Shown: positions 52,638-55,507 of the stretch, one piece after another | Layout: each line of letters starts with the position of its first letter | Numbering within the stretch: the stretch's first letter is position 1 | Source of the DNA: Acholeplasmatales bacterium | GTDB taxonomy: Bacteria; Bacillota_I; Bacilli_A; Izemoplasmatales; Hujiaoplasmataceae | Direction: 5' to 3' | Assembly (NCBI GenBank): GCA_003477305.1 | Contig: DMTN01000045.1 | Location: 25,523-81,029 of the forward strand | Length of the DNA: 55,507 nucleotides | Position numbers and translations under genes: made by a program | Notes under the pieces: model-generated | Database searches by the model: none | The model's input: the letters and a program-made list of their open reading frames with translations, nothing else | What the model was told of the DNA's origin: nothing

Positions 52638-55295
52638 TCAGTAGCTTTCCTTCAGGAGTTCGTCGACTTCGTCTTCGTTCTCATCCTTTTCGCCGTCTTC
52701 CGCATCGGCGGAGGCGTCCTGATTGAGGAAGTGCTTGTAGTCGGCGGAGAGTTTCGATGCGTCTTCGTCGGTCATTGGAACGGTTTTTTCGACAATCGCG
52801 TCAGGGGTCGCCGTTTCGCCGTTTCCTGCGACTTCTTCCGGCTCTTCCGAGCGCTGGACGATGGCGATGGTCGCAACTTGATGGTTCTCCACGAGGTTGA
52901 TGACGCGGACCCCCTGGGTCGACCGCTTGGTCTGCGTGATCTGGTCGATCGGGACCCGGATCACCATGCCTTTATCCGTGACGACGATCAGGTCTTCATC
53001 CGGCGTGACGTTCACAAGTTTGCGCAAGACGCCGTTCTTTTCGGTGACGTTGATCGTCTTGACGCCCTTGCCGCCGCGCTGCTGGAGGCGGTATTCGCTG
53101 ACGATGGTGCGCTTGCCGTAGCCGCGTTCGGTGATGACGAGGATCTCGTTGCGGTCTTCCGTGACGACGCTGACGCCGATCACGTATTCCTTGTCGGCGA
53201 GTTCGATGCCCTTGACGCCGGCGGCGTTTCGACCCATCGCGCGGACATCTTCCTCGTTGAAGCGGATCGCCTTCCCGTTGGTGGCGCCGATGATGATGTC
53301 GCGGTTGCCGTCGGTAAGCTTGACGCTGTGCAGTTCGTCGCCTTCACGGAGCGAGACGGCGCGGATGCCGTTGGTCCGGATGTTCTGGAAGTCGGACACC
53401 TTCGTGCGTTTGACGATGCCGTCCTTGGTCGTGAAGAACAGGTTGCCGCTTTCGAAGTCCTTGACGCTCATCAGCGCCGCGAGCTTTTCGTTGTCGGCGA
53501 GATTGAGGAGATTGACGATCGGCAGGCCCTTCGAGTTGCGTCCGAGCGACGGAATCTTGTAGCCTTTCATCTTGTAGACGCGGCCGAGGCTCGTGAAGAA
53601 GAGCAGGTAGTCGTGCGTCGAGGTGGAGATGATCGAGTCGACGACGTCGTCGTCGTTGCATTTGACGCCGGTCTTGCCGCGTCCGCCGCGGTTCTGCGAC
53701 TTGTAGACGTCGATGTTCATGCGCTTGACGTAGCCGTTCGTGGTGACGGCGATGATGACGTCCTCGACCGGAATCAGGTCTTCGTCTTCCAGATCGAAGT
53801 CGGCGTCGACGTCGATGTCGGTGCGGCGCGCGTCGCCGAAGCGGGTGCGGATGTCGAGCGCTTCCTGGATCAGGATCTCGTGCTGGACCTGTTCGCTTTC
53901 GAGCACGCTCTGATAGAAGGCGATCGCCTTTTCGATTTCGGCGAGTTCGTCGTGGATCTTGCCTTGTTCGAGTCCCGAAAGCTTGCGCAGCTGCATCCCG
54001 AGGATGGCCTTCGCCTGGATGTCCGAGAGGCCGAACTTGGCCATCAGGCGGGCTTCGGTATCGTCGTATGATGCGCGGATCGTCGCGACGACCGCTTCGA
54101 TGTTGTCGAGGGCGATGATGAAGCCTCTGAGGAGATGGTCGCGGGCCATCGCCTTGTCGAGGTCGAACCGCGTCTTGCGGACGAGCACCTCGATCTGGTG
54201 ACGGAAGTAATGCATGAGGATCTGCTTGAGCGTGAGCGTCTCGGGCTTGTCGTCGACGAGCGCGAGCATGTTCACGGCAAAGGTGATCTGCAGTTGGGAG
54301 TTCTTGTACAGGTTGTTCAGGAGCACTTCCGGATTGACGTCGCGGCGAAGTTCCATGACGACGCGCATGCCGTTTCGGTTCGATTCGTCGCGGAGGTCGG
54401 TGATGCCTTCGATCTTCTTGTCCTTCGCGAGTTCGGCGATCCGTTCGATCAAGGTGGTCTTGTTGACCTGGTAGGGGATTTCCTTGATGATGATGCTCTT
54501 CTTGCCGTTGGCGTGCTCGATGATGTCCGTCTTGGCCTGGACGCGGATCTGACCGCGGCCGGTGAGATACGCCTCGCGGATGCCGGCCTGGCCGAGGATC
54601 ACGCCGCCGGTCGGGAAGTCGGGTCCCTTGATGTAGTTCATCAATTCCAGGTCTTCGATCTCCGGGTTCTTGATGTAGGCGACGTAGCCGTCGATCACTT
54701 CGGTCATGTTGTGCGGCGGAACATTCGTCGCCATGCCGACGGCGATGCCGTTGGCGCCGTTGACGAGCAGGTTCGGAAACTTCGAGGGCAATACTTTCGG
54801 TTCCCGTTCGGAACCGTCGTAGTTGTCGACAAAGTCGACGGTGTTCTTGCGGAGATCCTTGAGCATCTCCACCGTGATCTTGTCCATTTTGGCTTCGGTG
54901 TAACGCATCGCGGCGGCGCCGTCGCCGTCGACCGACCCGAAGTTGCCATGGCCGTTGACGAGCGGATAGCGGTAACTGAAATCCTGCGCCATGCGGACCA
55001 TCGCGTCATAGATCGAAGAGTCGCCGTGGGGATGGTATTTACCCATGACGTCGCCGACGATGCGGGCCGACTTCTTGTATGCCTTGTCGGGATAGACGCC
55101 GAGTTCGTCCATGCCGAAGAGAATGCGGCGGTGGACCGGCTTGAGGCCGTCGCGGACGTCCGGGAGGGCGCGGGCGACGATGACCGACATCGCATAACTG
55201 AGAAACGAGGTCTTCATTTCCTTCGTGATTTCGATGTCGACTAGTTTGTTCGCTCCGATGACCGGGGCGAGCGGCTGCTTATTGTTCTCGTCCAT
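52638..55295 (-). CDS. gyrA: DNA gyrase subunit A
   Basis: Breakage-reunion subunit of gyrase. The 885-residue protein has the catalytic tyrosine Y132 in AAMRYTEAKM, an unmutated quinolone-determining region (S93 and D97 at the positions equivalent to E. coli S83 and D87), and the GyrA box QQRGGKG in the C-terminal beta-pinwheel, which marks it as GyrA rather than ParC. A strongly acidic tail (EDGEKDENEDEVDE) ends it. I start at ATG 55295 with GAGGAG 7 bases upstream; a TTG at 55310 overlaps the gyrB stop. It follows gyrB by 11 bases. Confidence 0.98.
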   Translation of the reverse strand: MDENNKQPLAPVIGANKLVDIEITKEMKTSFLSYAMSVIVARALPDVRDGLKPVHRRILFGMDELGVYPDKAYKKSARIVGDVMGKYHPHGDSSIYDAMVRMAQDFSYRYPLVNGHGNFGSVDGDGAAAMRYTEAKMDKITVEMLKDLRKNTVDFVDNYDGSEREPKVLPSKFPNLLVNGANGIAVGMATNVPPHNMTEVIDGYVAYIKNPEIEDLELMNYIKGPDFPTGGVILGQAGIREAYLTGRGQIRVQAKTDIIEHANGKKSIIIKEIPYQVNKTTLIERIAELAKDKKIEGITDLRDESNRNGMRVVMELRRDVNPEVLLNNLYKNSQLQITFAVNMLALVDDKPETLTLKQILMHYFRHQIEVLVRKTRFDLDKAMARDHLLRGFIIALDNIEAVVATIRASYDDTEARLMAKFGLSDIQAKAILGMQLRKLSGLEQGKIHDELAEIEKAIAFYQSVLESEQVQHEILIQEALDIRTRFGDARRTDIDVDADFDLEDEDLIPVEDVIIAVTTNGYVKRMNIDVYKSQNRGGRGKTGVKCNDDDVVDSIISTSTHDYLLFFTSLGRVYKMKGYKIPSLGRNSKGLPIVNLLNLADNEKLAALMSVKDFESGNLFFTTKDGIVKRTKVSDFQNIRTNGIRAVSLREGDELHSVKLTDGNRDIIIGATNGKAIRFNEEDVRAMGRNAAGVKGIELADKEYVIGVSVVTEDRNEILVITERGYGKRTIVSEYRLQQRGGKGVKTINVTEKNGVLRKLVNVTPDEDLIVVTDKGMVIRVPIDQITQTKRSTQGVRVINLVENHQVATIAIVQRSEEPEEVAGNGETATPDAIVEKTVPMTDEDASKLSADYKHFLNQDASADAEDGEKDENEDEVDELLKESY

Positions 55296-55306
55296 GATTG
55301 TGCTCC

Positions 55307-55507
55307 TCAAATGTCCAGGTTACGGACGTAACCGGCGTTCTCGACGATGAAGTCCTTGCGCGTCGACACGTCTTCCCCCATCAGCATCGAAAAGATCTGA
55401 TCGGCTTCCATCGCGTCTTCGAGATTGACTTTCAACAGGGTGCGGAAGGCCGGGTCCATCGTCGTCTCCCAAAGCTGCTCCGGGTTCATTTCGCCGAGAC
55501 CTTTGTA
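55307..55507 (-). CDS. gyrB: DNA gyrase subunit B, C-terminal 66 residues (5' end outside window)
   Basis: The frame enters at the window edge with YKGLGEMNPEQLWETTMDP, the conserved C-terminal Toprim-proximal block of GyrB/ParE, and ends at TGA 55307–55309. Pairing with gyrA just downstream supports GyrB over ParE. About 570 N-terminal residues lie beyond the window. Confidence 0.96.
   Translation of the reverse strand, partial: YKGLGEMNPEQLWETTMDPAFRTLLKVNLEDAMEADQIFSMLMGEDVSTRKDFIVENAGYVRNLDI

Overview
The window reads as one contig piece from a bacterium of the Firmicutes/Bacillota, with G+C judged by eye to be in the mid-fifties except in a few AT-rich pockets. Evidence for the lineage: a yutD–nifU/yutI–yutG(pgpA) cluster, pgi beside a YugI-like S1 protein, an rnmV–ksgA pair, pyrR, a CdaA-type diadenylate cyclase, an ANTAR regulator next to glnA, and strong AGGAGG/GGTGAT ribosome sites. 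TGA is used as a stop (gyrB, tsaD, glyA, rnmV), so this is not a code-4 mycoplasma. A GC-rich Bacilli/Tenericutes relative is my best guess, by inference only.

Layout. 1–6.7 kb: DNA repair operon pcrA–ligA–uvrA (uvrA runs off the left edge). 6.7–10.9 kb: lower-GC accessory island with a PH-like membrane protein, a self-inhibited Fic protein, and a two-gene module of a HipA/CtkA-like kinase and a partner ending in a resolvase-type helix-turn-helix. 10.9–15.4 kb: t6A operon tsaE–tsaB–rimI–tsaD, apparently continuing into glnS and a small membrane protein. 15.5–19.7 kb: a lipoprotein, a lipid kinase, and a secreted protein with an ice-binding-like domain preceded by a 42-residue peptide gene and a long structured leader. 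19.9–24.0 kb: pgi, S1 protein, Ppx/GppA, and the yut cluster. 24.0–28.85 kb: an operon joining an FAD-oxidoreductase/SCP2/membrane fusion, a degenerate GGDEF protein, ispD and ispF. 28.9–34.3 kb: cdaA and a YfhO–GT2–GtrA membrane glycosylation set. 34.4–35.6 kb: hflX. 35.6–37.4 kb: a 1.75-kb AT-rich stretch without a recognisable gene. 37.4–43.2 kb: dusB, hslO, glnA, ANTAR regulator, glyA, pyrR. 43.3–46.0 kb: two tandem GH16 lipoproteins behind a cre-like site. 46.0–50.5 kb: dgkB–rnmV–ksgA–EamA and, divergently, ppaX-like–HIT. 50.5–52.5 kb: a small accessory patch with a SUFU-domain protein. 52.6 kb to the right edge: gyrA and the last 67 codons of gyrB.

Most genes lie on the minus strand in compact operons with short gaps or overlaps. 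Promoters are often extended −10 (TGnTATAAT) with a weak −35, and in several unrelated operons the Shine-Dalgarno sequence begins only 6–9 bases after the −10, predicting leaders of little more than 10 bases. The strongest candidates for new biology are the kinase/HTH module, the FAD–SCP2 fusion tied to isoprenoid genes, the ANTAR–glnA leader, the peptide plus ice-binding-like protein with its leader RNA, and the AT-rich stretch.
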